Positions 9,196 through 18,761 of a DNA stretch of 64,000 nt are shown here, piece after piece. The stretch comes from Agrobacterium tumefaciens. GTDB taxonomy: Bacteria; Pseudomonadota; Alphaproteobacteria; Rhizobiales; Rhizobiaceae. Each line of letters begins with the position of its first letter. Position 1 is the stretch's first letter. The translations under genes and the position numbers were made by a program. Below the pieces are notes generated by a model. That model saw nothing but the letters and a program-made list of their open reading frames with translations. It made no database searches and was not told the DNA's origin. The stretch covers positions 176,492-240,491 of the forward strand of contig NZ_WJOK01000008.1 of the NCBI RefSeq assembly GCF_009649785.1. The letters run 5' to 3'.

Positions 9196-11546
9196 GCAAG
9201 GCGCCGCGTCAGAGACAGGGTTCCGCCAGCGACGGCTTCGGACGTACCGGGCGCGGCAAGCGGGCAAATGAAGGTGAAGGCATCATCCATGGCGAGGTGC
9301 CTTCCCGCGAAGTGCTGCTGAAATTCATCGCCGAGCATCCGCAGCAGGCCTCCAAGCGCGAAATCGCCAAGGCTTTCGGGCTGAAGGGCGACGACCGCGT
9401 TGTGCTCAAGGCACTGCTGAAGGAGCTTGAAACCGATGGCATGGTGCAGAAGAGCCGCAAGACGCTGACGCGACCGGGTGGCCTGCCGCCGGTGACGGTT
9501 CTCGACATCACCACCCGCGACAAGGACGGCGAATTGATCGGCCGGCCTGCCGAATGGCCTGAAGATCAGGGCGCGGCCCCCGCCGTGCTCATCCGCCAGT
9601 CCTCGCAGGATCGCAGTAAGAAAGCCCCTGCCGCCGGTCTCGGCGATCGCATTCTGGCAAAAATATTCCCGTCCAAGGACAGCGTCGGCCCGGCCTACAC
9701 GGCCCGCGTCGTCAAGCTGATCGACCGCCGTCAGAACGCACTGCTTGGCGTGTTCAAGGAAACGGAAGGCGGCGGCGGACGCCTGATGCCGATCGACCGG
9801 CGCGGCGAGGAAATGGTCATCGACCCCGAGAGTGTGGGCGATGCCAAGGACGGCGACCTGATCGAGGTGGAAACCTCGCGCAACAGCGGTCGTTACGGCC
9901 TGACGCGCGCAAAGGTTCTTTCGGTCGTCGGCTCAGTCGCCTCGGAAAAGGCGATCTCGATGATCGCGATCCATGCCCACGGTATTCCGCACATCTTCCC
10001 GCCGAATGTTCTGGCCGAGGCGGATGCCGCAAAACCCGCGACCATGTCGCACCGTGAAGACTGGCGCGACCTGCCGCTGATCACGATCGATCCGGCCGAC
10101 GCCAAGGACCATGACGACGCGGTCTATGCCGAACTCGACCCCTCGCCCGACAATCCTGATGGAGTGATCGTCACCGTCGCTATCGCCGACGTGTCCTGGT
10201 ATGTGCGATCAGGCGCACCGCTCGACCGCGAGGCGCTGAAGCGTGGTAACTCCGTCTATTTCCCTGATCGTGTCGTGCCGATGCTGCCGGAACGCATCTC
10301 CAACGACCTCTGCTCGCTGAAGGAAGGCGTCGACCGCCCTGCCCTTGCTGTGCGGATGACGTTCTCGAAGGAAGGCCGCAAGGCGAGCCACACTTTCCAT
10401 CGCATCATGATGAAGAGTGCCGCCAAGCTCTCCTACCAGCAGGCGCAGGCCGCAATCGACGGCCGCCCGGACGACAAGACCGGCACGCTGCTGGAGCCGA
10501 TCCTGAAGCCGCTGTGGCACGCCTATGCCGTGATGAAGCGCGGCCGCGATCGCCGCCAGCCGCTGGAACTCGACATGCCGGAGCGCAAGATCCAGCTCAG
10601 GCCCGACGGCACTGTGGACAAGGTCATCATTCCCGAACGCCTCGACGCGCACAAGCTGATCGAGGAAATGATGATTCAGGCGAACGTCGCCGCCGCAGAG
10701 ACCCTGGAAAAGAAAAAGCAGCGGCTGGTCTACCGCGTGCATGACGCCCCCACACTTACCAAGCAGGAAGTGCTGCGCGAATTCCTCGGCACCATCGGCA
10801 TTTCCATGGCCAAGGGTGTCGCGATGCGCGCCAATTCCTTCAACGGCATTCTGGCGCGCGCACTCGACACGCCGCACCAGATCATGGTCAACGAGATGGT
10901 GCTGCGCAGCCAGAGCCAGGCGATCTACAGCCCGGAAAATATCGGCCATTTCGGCCTCAACCTGATGAAGTACGCGCATTTCACCTCACCGATCCGCCGT
11001 TATGCCGACCTGATCGTGCATCGGGCGCTGGTCGGATCGCTAGGCCTCGGCGAAGGCGGCATCACCCCGCATGAAGAGGCGACGCTGGACGATATAGCCG
11101 CCGAAATCTCGACCTTCGAGCGCCGCGCCATGGCCGCAGAGCGCGACACCATCAACCGGCTGATCGCGCACCATCTTTCCGAGCGCGTCGGTGAGGAGTT
11201 CGATGGCCGCGTCGCGGGTGTCACCAAGGCGGGACTATTTGTCGCGCTGCCGCAGTTTGGCGCCGACGGGTTTGTTCCTATATCTACACTTGGAACCGAC
11301 TATTTCCTCTACGACGAAGCCCATCAGGCTCTGACGGGGGAAAAGACGGGTCTCGGTTATCAACTCGGCGATACGGTTCAGGTGCGGCTTGCAGAAGCGG
11401 TACCCTTGGCTGGTGCGCTGCGGTTCGAAATGCTGAGCCCGGGGCGCAAGATGCCGGTCGGCTCGCGGTCGTTCCACAAGGCAGGCCGGCGGACATCACG
11501 TCCTTCCGCCAAGCCGGGAACAAGGCCGCCGAGAGGACGTCGGTAA
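9192..11546 (+). CDS. rnr: Ribonuclease R
   Basis: A 784-residue 3'-to-5' exoribonuclease of the RNB family. Residues about 30-95 form a winged helix, followed by cold-shock-like OB domains. The RNB core has the acidic cluster DPADAKDHDDAVYAE near residue 300 and HFTSPIRRYADLIVHR near residue 600. An S1 domain (GVTKAGLFVALPQFGADGFV) and a basic Arg/Pro-rich tail complete it. The GTG start overlaps the topA stop (GTGA) and has AAGG seven bases upstream, which implies translational coupling. RNase R degrades structured RNA and supports trans-translation in other bacteria. Confidence 0.96.
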   Translation: MSKAPRQRQGSASDGFGRTGRGKRANEGEGIIHGEVPSREVLLKFIAEHPQQASKREIAKAFGLKGDDRVVLKALLKELETDGMVQKSRKTLTRPGGLPPVTVLDITTRDKDGELIGRPAEWPEDQGAAPAVLIRQSSQDRSKKAPAAGLGDRILAKIFPSKDSVGPAYTARVVKLIDRRQNALLGVFKETEGGGGRLMPIDRRGEEMVIDPESVGDAKDGDLIEVETSRNSGRYGLTRAKVLSVVGSVASEKAISMIAIHAHGIPHIFPPNVLAEADAAKPATMSHREDWRDLPLITIDPADAKDHDDAVYAELDPSPDNPDGVIVTVAIADVSWYVRSGAPLDREALKRGNSVYFPDRVVPMLPERISNDLCSLKEGVDRPALAVRMTFSKEGRKASHTFHRIMMKSAAKLSYQQAQAAIDGRPDDKTGTLLEPILKPLWHAYAVMKRGRDRRQPLELDMPERKIQLRPDGTVDKVIIPERLDAHKLIEEMMIQANVAAAETLEKKKQRLVYRVHDAPTLTKQEVLREFLGTIGISMAKGVAMRANSFNGILARALDTPHQIMVNEMVLRSQSQAIYSPENIGHFGLNLMKYAHFTSPIRRYADLIVHRALVGSLGLGEGGITPHEEATLDDIAAEISTFERRAMAAERDTINRLIAHHLSERVGEEFDGRVAGVTKAGLFVALPQFGADGFVPISTLGTDYFLYDEAHQALTGEKTGLGYQLGDTVQVRLAEAVPLAGALRFEMLSPGRKMPVGSRSFHKAGRRTSRPSAKPGTRPPRGRR

Positions 11547-11592
11547 CAAGACCGCGTCAAGCGGTTAAGACAAACGGGAGAAGGACTTCAGG

Positions 11593-12036
11593 ATGAGTGC
11601 AAATCAGGGCTCGGAAACGGTTACCTTCGGAGATGGAAGCGCGGAGCGTCCGCTTGGCCGCTCGATCATGCGGGGCATGGCCAATCGCTGCCCGGCCTGT
11701 GGCAGCGGTCGCCTGTTTCGGGCCTTCCTGAAGCCGGTGGACAATTGCGCGGCCTGCGGCGAGGAAATGCATCATCACCGCTCCGACGACCTGCCGCCCT
11801 ATATTTCCATCGTCATCATCGGCCATATCGCCGTTGGCGGCTTCATGATGACCGATCTCGTGCTTTCCGTTCCCATGTGGGTACACTTCGCCATCTGGGT
11901 GCCTATCACCATTCTGGCCGCGCTTCTGACGCTGCAACCGATCAAGGGTGGCGTCATCGGCCTGCAATGGGCACTTAGAATGCACGGCTTCGACGGAAAA
12001 CAGCCAAAAGTGCAGATAGACGGCTCCTCCCACTGA
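11593..12036 (+). CDS. DUF983 membrane protein
   Basis: A 147-residue protein with a zinc-ribbon-like segment, RCPACGSGRLFRAFLKPVDN then CAACGEE, followed by HHHRSDDLPPYISI and two hydrophobic helices. This is the DUF983 arrangement. The family has no established biochemical role. AAGGA lies seven bases before the ATG at 11593. It sits 46 bases after rnr and just before the Nudix gene, so it may belong to the same transcript. Confidence 0.88.
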   Translation: MSANQGSETVTFGDGSAERPLGRSIMRGMANRCPACGSGRLFRAFLKPVDNCAACGEEMHHHRSDDLPPYISIVIIGHIAVGGFMMTDLVLSVPMWVHFAIWVPITILAALLTLQPIKGGVIGLQWALRMHGFDGKQPKVQIDGSSH

Positions 12037-12056
12037 CGGCGGACGGGAATTTGAAC

Positions 12057-12725
12057 GTGTCCGAGCTTCCCTCGAGCACCCAGGCGGCGAGCGGCCCGTT
12101 GCGGCCGCGCGATGCCGCCTCGATCATCCTGTTTGATCGTTCCGGCCCTGCTATTCGCGTGCTGATGGGCCGGCGCAGTAACGCCCACATATTCATGCCC
12201 GGCGCTTACGTGTTTCCCGGCGGCAAACGCGATCCACGCGACCACGCTCTGCCCTTCTCCGGCGATCTGCACCCCGCCGTGCTGCGCAGCCTCACCTCGT
12301 CTGCCGCGCGCCGCCTGAGCGCTGCCGGGGCACGGGCGCTGGCGCTTGCCGCCGCGCGCGAGCTCGTGGAGGAAACCGGCGTCGATATGGGCATGGACGC
12401 TGATGGTCCGGATCTTTCGCGTTTTCGATATGTGGCGCGCGCAATCACCCCGCCCGGCAATATCAGGCGTTACGACACGCGATTCTTTTGCTGTTACGCC
12501 GACGAGTTACGGCTGGATACCCGGCTAATCAGGGATTCAGATGAGCTGCACAATGTGCAATGGCTTGACATGACAGCGCTTTCCAGTCTGAACATGCCGA
12601 AAATCACACGCACGGTTCTCGAAGATGTCACAAAACTCATGATAGGTGATCCGTCACTGCCCTTTGAAAGCCCCGCGCGGCTCTATGTCACGCGCCACGG
12701 CCGATTCATTCGAGACTTTGTATAA
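12057..12725 (+). CDS. Nudix hydrolase
   Basis: A 222-residue Nudix-fold protein. The second half of the Nudix box is intact (RELVEETGVD, the REUxEExGU signature), but the upstream G-x5-E half is poorly kept, with Arg where the first Glu is expected. The N-terminal part (SIILFDRSGPAIRVLMGRR, then FPGGKRDPRD) matches the larger NUDT19-like bacterial branch, whose substrates are often CoA derivatives or nucleotides; none can be named here. The GTG at 12057 has GGGAA seven bases upstream and is preferred to the TTG at 12051, but the start is uncertain. Confidence 0.85.
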   Translation: MSELPSSTQAASGPLRPRDAASIILFDRSGPAIRVLMGRRSNAHIFMPGAYVFPGGKRDPRDHALPFSGDLHPAVLRSLTSSAARRLSAAGARALALAAARELVEETGVDMGMDADGPDLSRFRYVARAITPPGNIRRYDTRFFCCYADELRLDTRLIRDSDELHNVQWLDMTALSSLNMPKITRTVLEDVTKLMIGDPSLPFESPARLYVTRHGRFIRDFV

Positions 12726-12733
12726 AGGCCGTC

Positions 12734-13906
12734 ATGTCACAAATGAAATGCGAAGCGGACGCCATTCACTGGCCCTCACTGATCGCCGCCATCTCCGCCA
12801 TCAGTGCGGTCGGTGTCGCCATCGGCCTGGGCCTGCCGCTCCTGTCGATCATCCTTGAGAAGCGCGGCATCTCCTCCACCATGATCGGGGTAAATTCGGC
12901 AATGGCCGGCGTTGCGGCGATGATGGCAGCGCCGGTGACCACCAAGATCGCCCATGATTTCGGCGTGGCGCGAACGATGCTATTTGCCGTTGTCGTGTCG
13001 GCCCTGAGTGCGCTCTGTTTCTATTTCGCCGACGCCTTCTGGATGTGGTTTCCGCTGCGAATCGTCTTCCATGGCGCAACCACCACGCTGTTCATCCTCT
13101 CCGAATACTGGATCAACATGACCGCGCCACCGAAAAAACGCGGCATGGTTCTCGGCATCTACGCCACCGGACTTGCGGTTGGGTTTGCGGTTGGCCCGTT
13201 ATTGTTTTCCGTGGTCGGCAGCGATGGCATCCTGCCGTTTCTGGTCGGGGCAGCAATCATACTGCTTGCCGCGATCCCGATCTTCCTTGCGCGCGGCGAA
13301 AGCCCGGAGCTGAGCGAAAGGCCGAACCACCATTTCGCCCGTTATATATGGCTGGTGCCGATGGCTTCTGCGGCGGCCTTCGTGTTCGGCGCCGTGCAAG
13401 CGGGCGGTCTGTCGCTCTTTCCCATCTATGCGACCCGCGAAGGCTTCAACGAATCGCAGGCGGCACTTCTGCTGACCGTGATGGGCATCGGCAACATGGT
13501 CTTCCAGATACCGATCGGCCTGCTTTCGGACCGAATGAAGGACCGGCGCACAATGCTGGCGCTGATGGCCTTTGCGGGCGTTTGCGGCACGCTGGCGCTG
13601 CCCTTGCTGGTGGATAGATGGATTCTCGTCGCGGCCCTGCTGCTGTTCTGGGGCGGCCTCGTATCCGGCATGTATACCGTCGGCCTTACCCATCTGGGAT
13701 CGCGTCTCAAAGGGGCCGATCTGGTGGCCGCCAACGCCGCCTTCATCTTCTGCTATGCCATGGGCACAATAGCCGGACCACAGGCCGTCGGCATTTCCAT
13801 GGATGTTGCGGGTACCGATGGTTTCGCCTGGGCGCTTGCCGTGTTTTTCGGGCTTTACGTGGTGCTTTATGCCTTCCGTTTTGTTTTCAGGGCAAAACAG
13901 ACTTGA
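12734..13906 (+). CDS. MFS transporter (YcaD-like)
   Basis: A 390-residue major facilitator with about 12 hydrophobic helices, an early GLGLPLLSIILEKRG segment and the inter-domain motif GLLSDRMKDRRTML. The overall pattern resembles the YcaD/sugar-phosphate-like MFS branch; the substrate is unknown. The ATG at 12734 lies only eight bases after the Nudix stop and follows AAAGG, suggesting co-transcription. Its stop codon overlaps a TTGACT that may serve as the -35 element for rpmG. Confidence 0.85.
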   Translation: MSQMKCEADAIHWPSLIAAISAISAVGVAIGLGLPLLSIILEKRGISSTMIGVNSAMAGVAAMMAAPVTTKIAHDFGVARTMLFAVVVSALSALCFYFADAFWMWFPLRIVFHGATTTLFILSEYWINMTAPPKKRGMVLGIYATGLAVGFAVGPLLFSVVGSDGILPFLVGAAIILLAAIPIFLARGESPELSERPNHHFARYIWLVPMASAAAFVFGAVQAGGLSLFPIYATREGFNESQAALLLTVMGIGNMVFQIPIGLLSDRMKDRRTMLALMAFAGVCGTLALPLLVDRWILVAALLLFWGGLVSGMYTVGLTHLGSRLKGADLVAANAAFIFCYAMGTIAGPQAVGISMDVAGTDGFAWALAVFFGLYVVLYAFRFVFRAKQT

Positions 13907-13930
13907 CTTTTCAGGCGCGATACGTAGTTT
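13903..13930 (+). promoter_or_regulatory. Candidate promoter of rpmG
   Basis: TTGACT (13903-13908) and TAGTTT (13925-13930) are separated by 16 bases and lie about 65 bases before the rpmG start. The -35 overlaps the stop codon of the preceding MFS gene. The match is only moderate. Confidence 0.35.
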
Positions 13931-13995
13931 CGCGCCAGATTTAGCCGAGGTGAGAAGCGCCTGCGGCTTCTCTTTTGTTTAAAGGCAGGACGACC

Positions 13996-14163
13996 ATGGC
14001 GAAAGCTACAACAATCAAGATCAAGCTGCTGTCGACAGCCGACACCGGTACCTTCTACGTGACCACCAAGAACAGCCGTACGTTCACGGACAAGATGACG
14101 AAGACGAAGTATGACCCGGTTGTACGCAAGCACGTTGAATTCAAGGAAACCAAGATCAAGTAA
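13996..14163 (+). CDS. rpmG: 50S ribosomal protein L33
   Basis: A 55-residue L33: [20 protein letters not shown] followed by YVTTKNSRT and [17 protein letters not shown]. There are no cysteines, so this is the zinc-independent (C-minus) form. The ATG at 13996 is the usual L33 start. An intrinsic terminator follows 21 bases after the stop, so the gene is probably a single-gene unit or the end of the MFS transcript. Confidence 0.97.
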   Translation: MAKATTIKIKLLSTADTGTFYVTTKNSRTFTDKMTKTKYDPVVRKHVEFKETKIK

Positions 14164-14184
14164 TTCTTGATCGGGTTCTCCGGC

Positions 14185-14212
14185 AAAAGCGCGCCCAACG
14201 GGCGCGTTTTTT
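14185..14212 (+). terminator. Intrinsic terminator of rpmG
   Basis: A GC-rich stem (GCGCGCCC at 14189-14196 with GGGCGCGT at 14200-14207), a three-base loop and a T run, flanked by AAAA/TTTT. It lies just after rpmG. Confidence 0.9.
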
Positions 14213-15042
14213 GTTTGTACGGAAAGGATTGCCGCCAACGGCATTCTTTGCGCCAGCGCCCTCGCAAGGCCCGCCACGGGCCAACGAATCGTAACCTTCC
14301 TAGTTGCGGTTCTTGAGTTTGGAACCCAGTCGGCGCTATTGGCACGGCGGGAAAACTCTTTATCACCGTCTCGCCTAATCAGCGCCTCTCCTAATCAGCG
14401 TCTCATCGGCCAAATGCGCCAATCGCTGCGACAGCGCGCTGCCTGCGCGCGCAGCCGGATGTTCTGCGCTATAAGCGGCAGCACAAGCACAGAATATTTT
14501 CGGAGATAAGGCGGTCGGCCAACGATGTGATCACGGCACGAGGAACCGATTCGGACATCGTCAGCCGACCGACCCCACGATCCAGGAGATGCGGCGGACC
14601 TGAGCATCATGGGGCATTCAAACTACGCAATACCAGCCCCTGACGACCGAAACATCAGCGGTGTAAACCGCCATCGTTTCTTCATCACTAGACGGAAAAA
14701 CCGCCGGAAGAACTGTTATTCTCGATTGGGAGTGTGCGCAGAAGTAAAATAAAAATCAACAAATTCTTAAGCCAGAGATACATCACCTGGAAAACATGGT
14801 TAAATATACAACGCTGGCACACTATAGTTCCGTGAGCGATTGAATTCAACGTATTTTTCAACTTGAACTCTATTAACCCTGTTAGACTTCACCCCCTCAT
14901 TGTAAGAAGATAAAATACTGGCAAGGTCAGGGACTTCGCGCTTGCCACAGCTTGCCGTCAGGTCTTTGGGCGGCTATCGATAACGGTAAACGTCGAAAGT
15001 CTCAAAAGGCGGCACGGATTGTCAGCGTCATGGTCTGCGCCT
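14213..15042. other. 830-base stretch without a recognised gene
   Basis: Between the rpmG terminator and the 3' end of pleD. It contains an imperfect tandem repeat with a 16-base period (CCTAATCAGCG at 14374 and 14390). From about 14640 it is AT-richer than its neighbours. I found no convincing reading frame, tRNA or terminator besides the one for rpmG. Confidence 0.6.
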
Positions 15043-16413
15043 TTAGGCGGCGGCCGCCACGACGCGGTTGCGTCCTGTGTGTTTCGCCTCGTAGAGCGCC
15101 CTGTCGGCCTGCTTCAGAAGCTCGTCCGGCGCGCCGAATGCTCCACTGCTGGTGGCGATGCCGAGCGAAGCCGTGATACTCAACTCGCGGTCGATGGAAC
15201 GAACGTGAAACGGCTTGTCCTCGATGATTGCCCGCAGGCGTTCGGCAACGCTTGTGGCAAGCTCCATCGGCGTGTCGGGCATCACGACCACGAATTCCTC
15301 CCCGCCATACCGGCAGGCAAGATCGGCGCCGCGCACCGTGCTGCGGATGCGGGCTGCAAACTCGCGCAGAACCTCATCGCCGACATCGTGGCCATAGGTA
15401 TCGTTGACCAGCTTGAAGCGGTCGATATCGGTCATGCAAATGGAAATCGGGCGGCCACGCACGGCGGCGCGGTCGAAAAGTATCTTCAGATGATTGTCGA
15501 GATAACGGCGATTGTTAAGACCAGTCAGCCCATCGACGATAGCAAGCTCCATCGTGTGCTGGAGATTGAGCCGCAGATGCTCGTTATAGCGCTTGCGCCG
15601 GATCTGCGTCAGAGACCGGGCGACAAGTTCGTTGGGATCGATCGGGCGGAGAATATAATCGTTCACGCCAAGATCGAGCGCCCGCGCCACCATGTCGTCC
15701 GCCCCCTGTTCCGCTACCAGAAGCAACGGCAGGAACCGGGTACGCTCCAGCGAACGAAGCTGCGAACACAGTCTCAGCGGATCGTAATCCTCAAAATTGG
15801 AATTGACGATGACAAGCTCGAAGGGGTTGCTCGCGGCCTTCAACAGGGCCGCCTGAGGCTCCGTGACGGCATCGACCTCGGCAACCGGCTTCAGCGCCCT
15901 GACGATGCGTTCCTGCGAGCTGGCGCGGCCATCCGCCACCAGAACGCGGCCAGGCGTCTGCATGAGGCCATCGCTGCGCAGCATCTCCTCGATGCCGATC
16001 TCGCGCGCGGTCTCGGCCCGCAGCCGCAATTCGTCACTGACGGCCTTGAGGCGCACGAGGCTTTTGACACGGGCGATCAATTGAAGGTCGTTAACGGGCT
16101 TGGTCAGAAAATCATCGGCGCCGGCTTTCAGGCCGCGCACGCGATCTGAGGGCTGATCGAGTGCGGTGACCATGACAACAGGAATATGCGCCGTTTTCGG
16201 ATTGGCCTTCAGTCGTTCGCAGACCTCGAAACCGTCCATGCCAGGCATCATGATGTCCAGCAGGATGATATCGACCTGTTCCTGGTCGCAAATATCAAGC
16301 GCCTTGAAACCATCCTCGGCGGTTACGACGTCGAAATATTCCGCGACAAGCCGGGCTTCGAGAAGCTTTACGTTTGCGGGTATGTCGTCAACAACCAGAA
16401 CTCTCGCCGTCAT
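15043..16413 (-). CDS. pleD: Response regulator diguanylate cyclase PleD
   Basis: A 456-residue protein with two receiver domains and a GGDEF domain, the PleD architecture. The first receiver (residues 1-120) keeps the acidic pair VVDD, Asp53 in LLDIMMPGMDG, Thr in MVTA and the KP lysine. The second receiver (about 155-280) is degenerate. The GGDEF domain has GGEEF at 370-374, and the inhibitory I-site RGAD lies five residues before it. It makes cyclic di-GMP and controls the polar and motile-to-sessile programme in Caulobacter. It lies 18 bases downstream of divK in the same direction, so divK-pleD form an operon. Confidence 0.96.
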   Translation of the reverse strand: MTARVLVVDDIPANVKLLEARLVAEYFDVVTAEDGFKALDICDQEQVDIILLDIMMPGMDGFEVCERLKANPKTAHIPVVMVTALDQPSDRVRGLKAGADDFLTKPVNDLQLIARVKSLVRLKAVSDELRLRAETAREIGIEEMLRSDGLMQTPGRVLVADGRASSQERIVRALKPVAEVDAVTEPQAALLKAASNPFELVIVNSNFEDYDPLRLCSQLRSLERTRFLPLLLVAEQGADDMVARALDLGVNDYILRPIDPNELVARSLTQIRRKRYNEHLRLNLQHTMELAIVDGLTGLNNRRYLDNHLKILFDRAAVRGRPISICMTDIDRFKLVNDTYGHDVGDEVLREFAARIRSTVRGADLACRYGGEEFVVVMPDTPMELATSVAERLRAIIEDKPFHVRSIDRELSITASLGIATSSGAFGAPDELLKQADRALYEAKHTGRNRVVAAAA

Positions 16414-16431
16414 AACAGTTCCCCAACCGCC

Positions 16432-16803
16432 TTACGCATCGCCTAGATAGGTCTTGATGATTTCGATGAATTTCGGAACGGAGATCGGCTTGGACACATA
16501 GGCCTCGCATCCGCCCTGACGAATGCGCTCCTCATCCCCCTTCATGGCGAAGGCGGTTACCGCGATGACCGGAATGACGTGCAGCTCGTCATCTTCCTTC
16601 AGCCATTTCGTCACCTCCAGCCCGGAAACCTCCGGCAGCTGAATATCCATGAGAATGAGGTCGGGGCGATGCTTGCGGGCTAGATCCAGCGCTTCCATGC
16701 CATTGCGCGTCTGGATCGTCGTATAGCCAGACGCCTCGATCAGGTCACGAAAGAGCTTCATGTTCAGCTCGTTGTCTTCGACTATCATGACCTGCTTGGG
16801 CAT
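16432..16803 (-). CDS. divK: Single-domain response regulator DivK
   Basis: A 123-residue stand-alone receiver domain beginning [20 protein letters not shown], with phospho-acceptor Asp53 in [13 protein letters not shown], the switch segment [13 protein letters not shown] and SKPISVP. This matches DivK, which carries cell-cycle and polarity signals to the DivL-CckA-CtrA pathway in alphaproteobacteria. The ATG at 16803 is chosen because the protein upstream of it is not conserved in type. It is followed by pleD, as in relatives. Confidence 0.95.
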   Translation of the reverse strand: MPKQVMIVEDNELNMKLFRDLIEASGYTTIQTRNGMEALDLARKHRPDLILMDIQLPEVSGLEVTKWLKEDDELHVIPVIAVTAFAMKGDEERIRQGGCEAYVSKPISVPKFIEIIKTYLGDA

Positions 16804-16934
16804 GGTGGGCAGTCCCCGTTTCGCTTTGAAACCTTCTCCCAGACATATAGGGTGCCAGAGAACCGATTCCATCGTCCATTTGTTGCGCAAGGCTAGAACG
16901 ATTTGGTTTCAAAATAGGTAACTTCGGTAGAGAA

Positions 16935-17243
16935 ATGCTGAGAGATACAAAAAACAAAGACAATGCCGGAAAAGATCCGCAAGAAACGGCAGCCGCCATA
17001 CTTGGCTGGCTGGCAAACGAGCCGGAAATGCTCGGGCGTTTTCTGGCGCTGAGCGGATTGCAGGCCAATATGCTGCGCCATGCCGCCCACGATCCCGGCT
17101 TTCTGGCGGGGCTCACCGATTTTCTGATGAGCCACGAACCAGACCTCATGGCCTTCTGCGCGGCGACCGACACATCCCCCGAAACGGTTGCCGCTGCCTG
17201 GCACCATTTTTCCGGCCCGGGGCTGGATTCGGGTGAGTATTGA
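16935..17243 (+). CDS. DUF3572 family protein
   Basis: A 102-residue soluble, mainly helical protein with the DUF3572 core: ETAAAILGWLANEPEMLGRF, then FLALSGL and PGFLAGLTDFLMSHEPDLM. No function is established for the family. It diverges from divK (131 bases between starts) and lies 69 bases upstream of dinB. In relatives this small gene is also found near divK/pleD, which I recall but cannot check here. Confidence 0.85.
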   Translation: MLRDTKNKDNAGKDPQETAAAILGWLANEPEMLGRFLALSGLQANMLRHAAHDPGFLAGLTDFLMSHEPDLMAFCAATDTSPETVAAAWHHFSGPGLDSGEY

Positions 17244-17290
17244 CAGGCCACCCCTTGAGCCACCGTCACGGCCGGAGTATGGTTAGCGAC

Positions 17291-17305
17291 GTTCTGGTTT
17301 TGTTT
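17291..17305. promoter_or_regulatory. LexA-box-like sequence before dinB
   Basis: GTTC-N7-GTTT, one mismatch from the alphaproteobacterial LexA operator GTTC-N7-GTTC. It ends eight bases before the dinB ATG. The position fits repression of a translesion polymerase, but a single degenerate box can arise by chance. Confidence 0.4.
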
Positions 17306-17312
17306 TCGGCCC

Positions 17313-18596
17313 ATGTCCACGTCGCATCTTTATGATCCCGGTTTTTGCCGCGACTGTCTGACCGGCCAGCCAGCGGACCTGAGGCGTTGTCGCGCCTGTG
17401 GCAGTCCCCGCCTCGTCTACCATGACGAACTCTACGACCTCAGCATCGCCCATATCGATTGCGACGCCTTTTACGCCTCCGTTGAAAAACGGGACAATCC
17501 CGATCTTGCCGACAAGCCGTTGATCATCGGCGGCGGAAAACGCGGCGTGGTTTCCACTGCCTGCTACATTGCCCGCATCCAGGGCGTGCGTTCCGCCATG
17601 CCGATGTTCAAGGCGCTGGAAGCTTGTCCGGACGCCGTGGTCATAAAGCCCGACATGGAAAAATACAGCCGCGTCGGCCGTCAGATCCGAACAATGATGC
17701 AGGATTTGACGCCGCTCGTGCAGCCGCTTTCCATAGACGAGGCGTTTCTCGATCTTTCCGGAACGGAGAGGCTGCATCACGATCCACCTGCCCGGGTTCT
17801 GGCGAAATTTGTGAAACGGGTGGAAAAAGAAGTGGGCGTGACCGTCTCGGCCGGTCTGTCCTACTGCAAATTTCTGGCCAAGGTCGCGTCTGACCTTAAA
17901 AAACCGCGCGGCTTTTCGGTGATCGGCGAAGCGGAAGCGCTTTCCTTTCTGGCAGCACGGCCCGTCACGACGATATGGGGCGTTGGAAAGGCGTTTGCGG
18001 CGACGCTGGAGGCGGACGGCATCCGCATGATCGCGCAGTTGCAGGAGATGGAGGAAGGCGACCTGATGCGCCGCTATGGCGTGATGGGACAACGGCTGTT
18101 CCGGCTTTCGCGCGGCATCGATGAACGGCACGTGCACAATAACGACCCCGTGAAAAGCGTGTCTTCCGAGACCACCTTCTTCAACGATATTTCCCGGCAC
18201 GAGGACCTCGTACCGATCCTGCGGTCGCTTTCCGAAAAAGTTGCCTGGCGCCTGAAGAAGAGCGGCATTTCCGGCCAGACGGTTGTACTGAAAATGAAGA
18301 CGGCCGATTTCAAACTCCGCACCCGCAACCGCAAGCTTGATGACCCTACCCAGCTTGCCGACCGCATATTCCGTACCGGCCTTTCGCTGCTTGCGAAAGA
18401 AACCGACGGCACCAAGTTTCGCCTGATCGGCATAGGCGTCAGTGATCTGCGCGATGCGGACCTTGCCGATCCTCCCGATCTCGTCGACAGGCAGGCGGAA
18501 CGGCGGGCGGCGGCGGAAGCGGCAATGGACAAGCTGCGCGACAAGTTCGGCAAGGGCAGCGTCGAGACCGGCTACACTTTCGGCACACGCAAATAG
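17313..18596 (+). CDS. dinB: DNA polymerase IV with N-terminal zinc ribbon
   Basis: A 427-residue Y-family translesion polymerase. The palm motif [14 protein letters not shown] (Asp49, Asp51) and [11 protein letters not shown] give the catalytic acids. HhH segments ([14 protein letters not shown]) and a little-finger domain follow. Unlike E. coli DinB (351 residues) there is an extra N-terminal module of about 42 residues with Cys12, Cys15, Cys26 and Cys29 in two CxxC pairs, a likely zinc ribbon. The ATG at 17313 lacks a clear Shine-Dalgarno sequence, and a LexA-like box lies just upstream. Confidence 0.95.
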   Translation: MSTSHLYDPGFCRDCLTGQPADLRRCRACGSPRLVYHDELYDLSIAHIDCDAFYASVEKRDNPDLADKPLIIGGGKRGVVSTACYIARIQGVRSAMPMFKALEACPDAVVIKPDMEKYSRVGRQIRTMMQDLTPLVQPLSIDEAFLDLSGTERLHHDPPARVLAKFVKRVEKEVGVTVSAGLSYCKFLAKVASDLKKPRGFSVIGEAEALSFLAARPVTTIWGVGKAFAATLEADGIRMIAQLQEMEEGDLMRRYGVMGQRLFRLSRGIDERHVHNNDPVKSVSSETTFFNDISRHEDLVPILRSLSEKVAWRLKKSGISGQTVVLKMKTADFKLRTRNRKLDDPTQLADRIFRTGLSLLAKETDGTKFRLIGIGVSDLRDADLADPPDLVDRQAERRAAAEAAMDKLRDKFGKGSVETGYTFGTRK

Positions 18597-18697
18597 CGGC
18601 CATGCCGCTTGCAAACGCCGTGAAACCCTGCGGCCTGCAACACCCCGCCCCTATTTTAGATATTACACAAATTAGTGATGTGGCAGACGCCCTATCC

Positions 18698-18716
18698 TTA
18701 AACTTCATTAAACTTC
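18698..18716 (+). repeat. Tandem TTAAACTTC direct repeat upstream of an L,D-transpeptidase gene
   Basis: TTAAACTTC occurs at 18698-18706 and again at 18708-18716, ten bases apart (one helical turn), about 46 bases before the ATG at 18762. This spacing is typical for direct-repeat binding by response regulators; the regulator is unknown. Confidence 0.5.
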
Positions 18717-18761
18717 GCGTGGTTGAGTAAACGAAGTTTTGTGCATGTGGTGTATTGCGTC

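Noticed and set aside
14395..14610. A 71-codon minus-strand frame after rpmG
   Set aside because: Arg/Ser-rich with no recognisable pattern and no clear ribosome site.
18698..18711. CtrA box (TTAA-N7-TTAA) before the L,D-transpeptidase gene
   Set aside because: The two TTAA words are six bases apart, not seven; the direct repeat explains them better.
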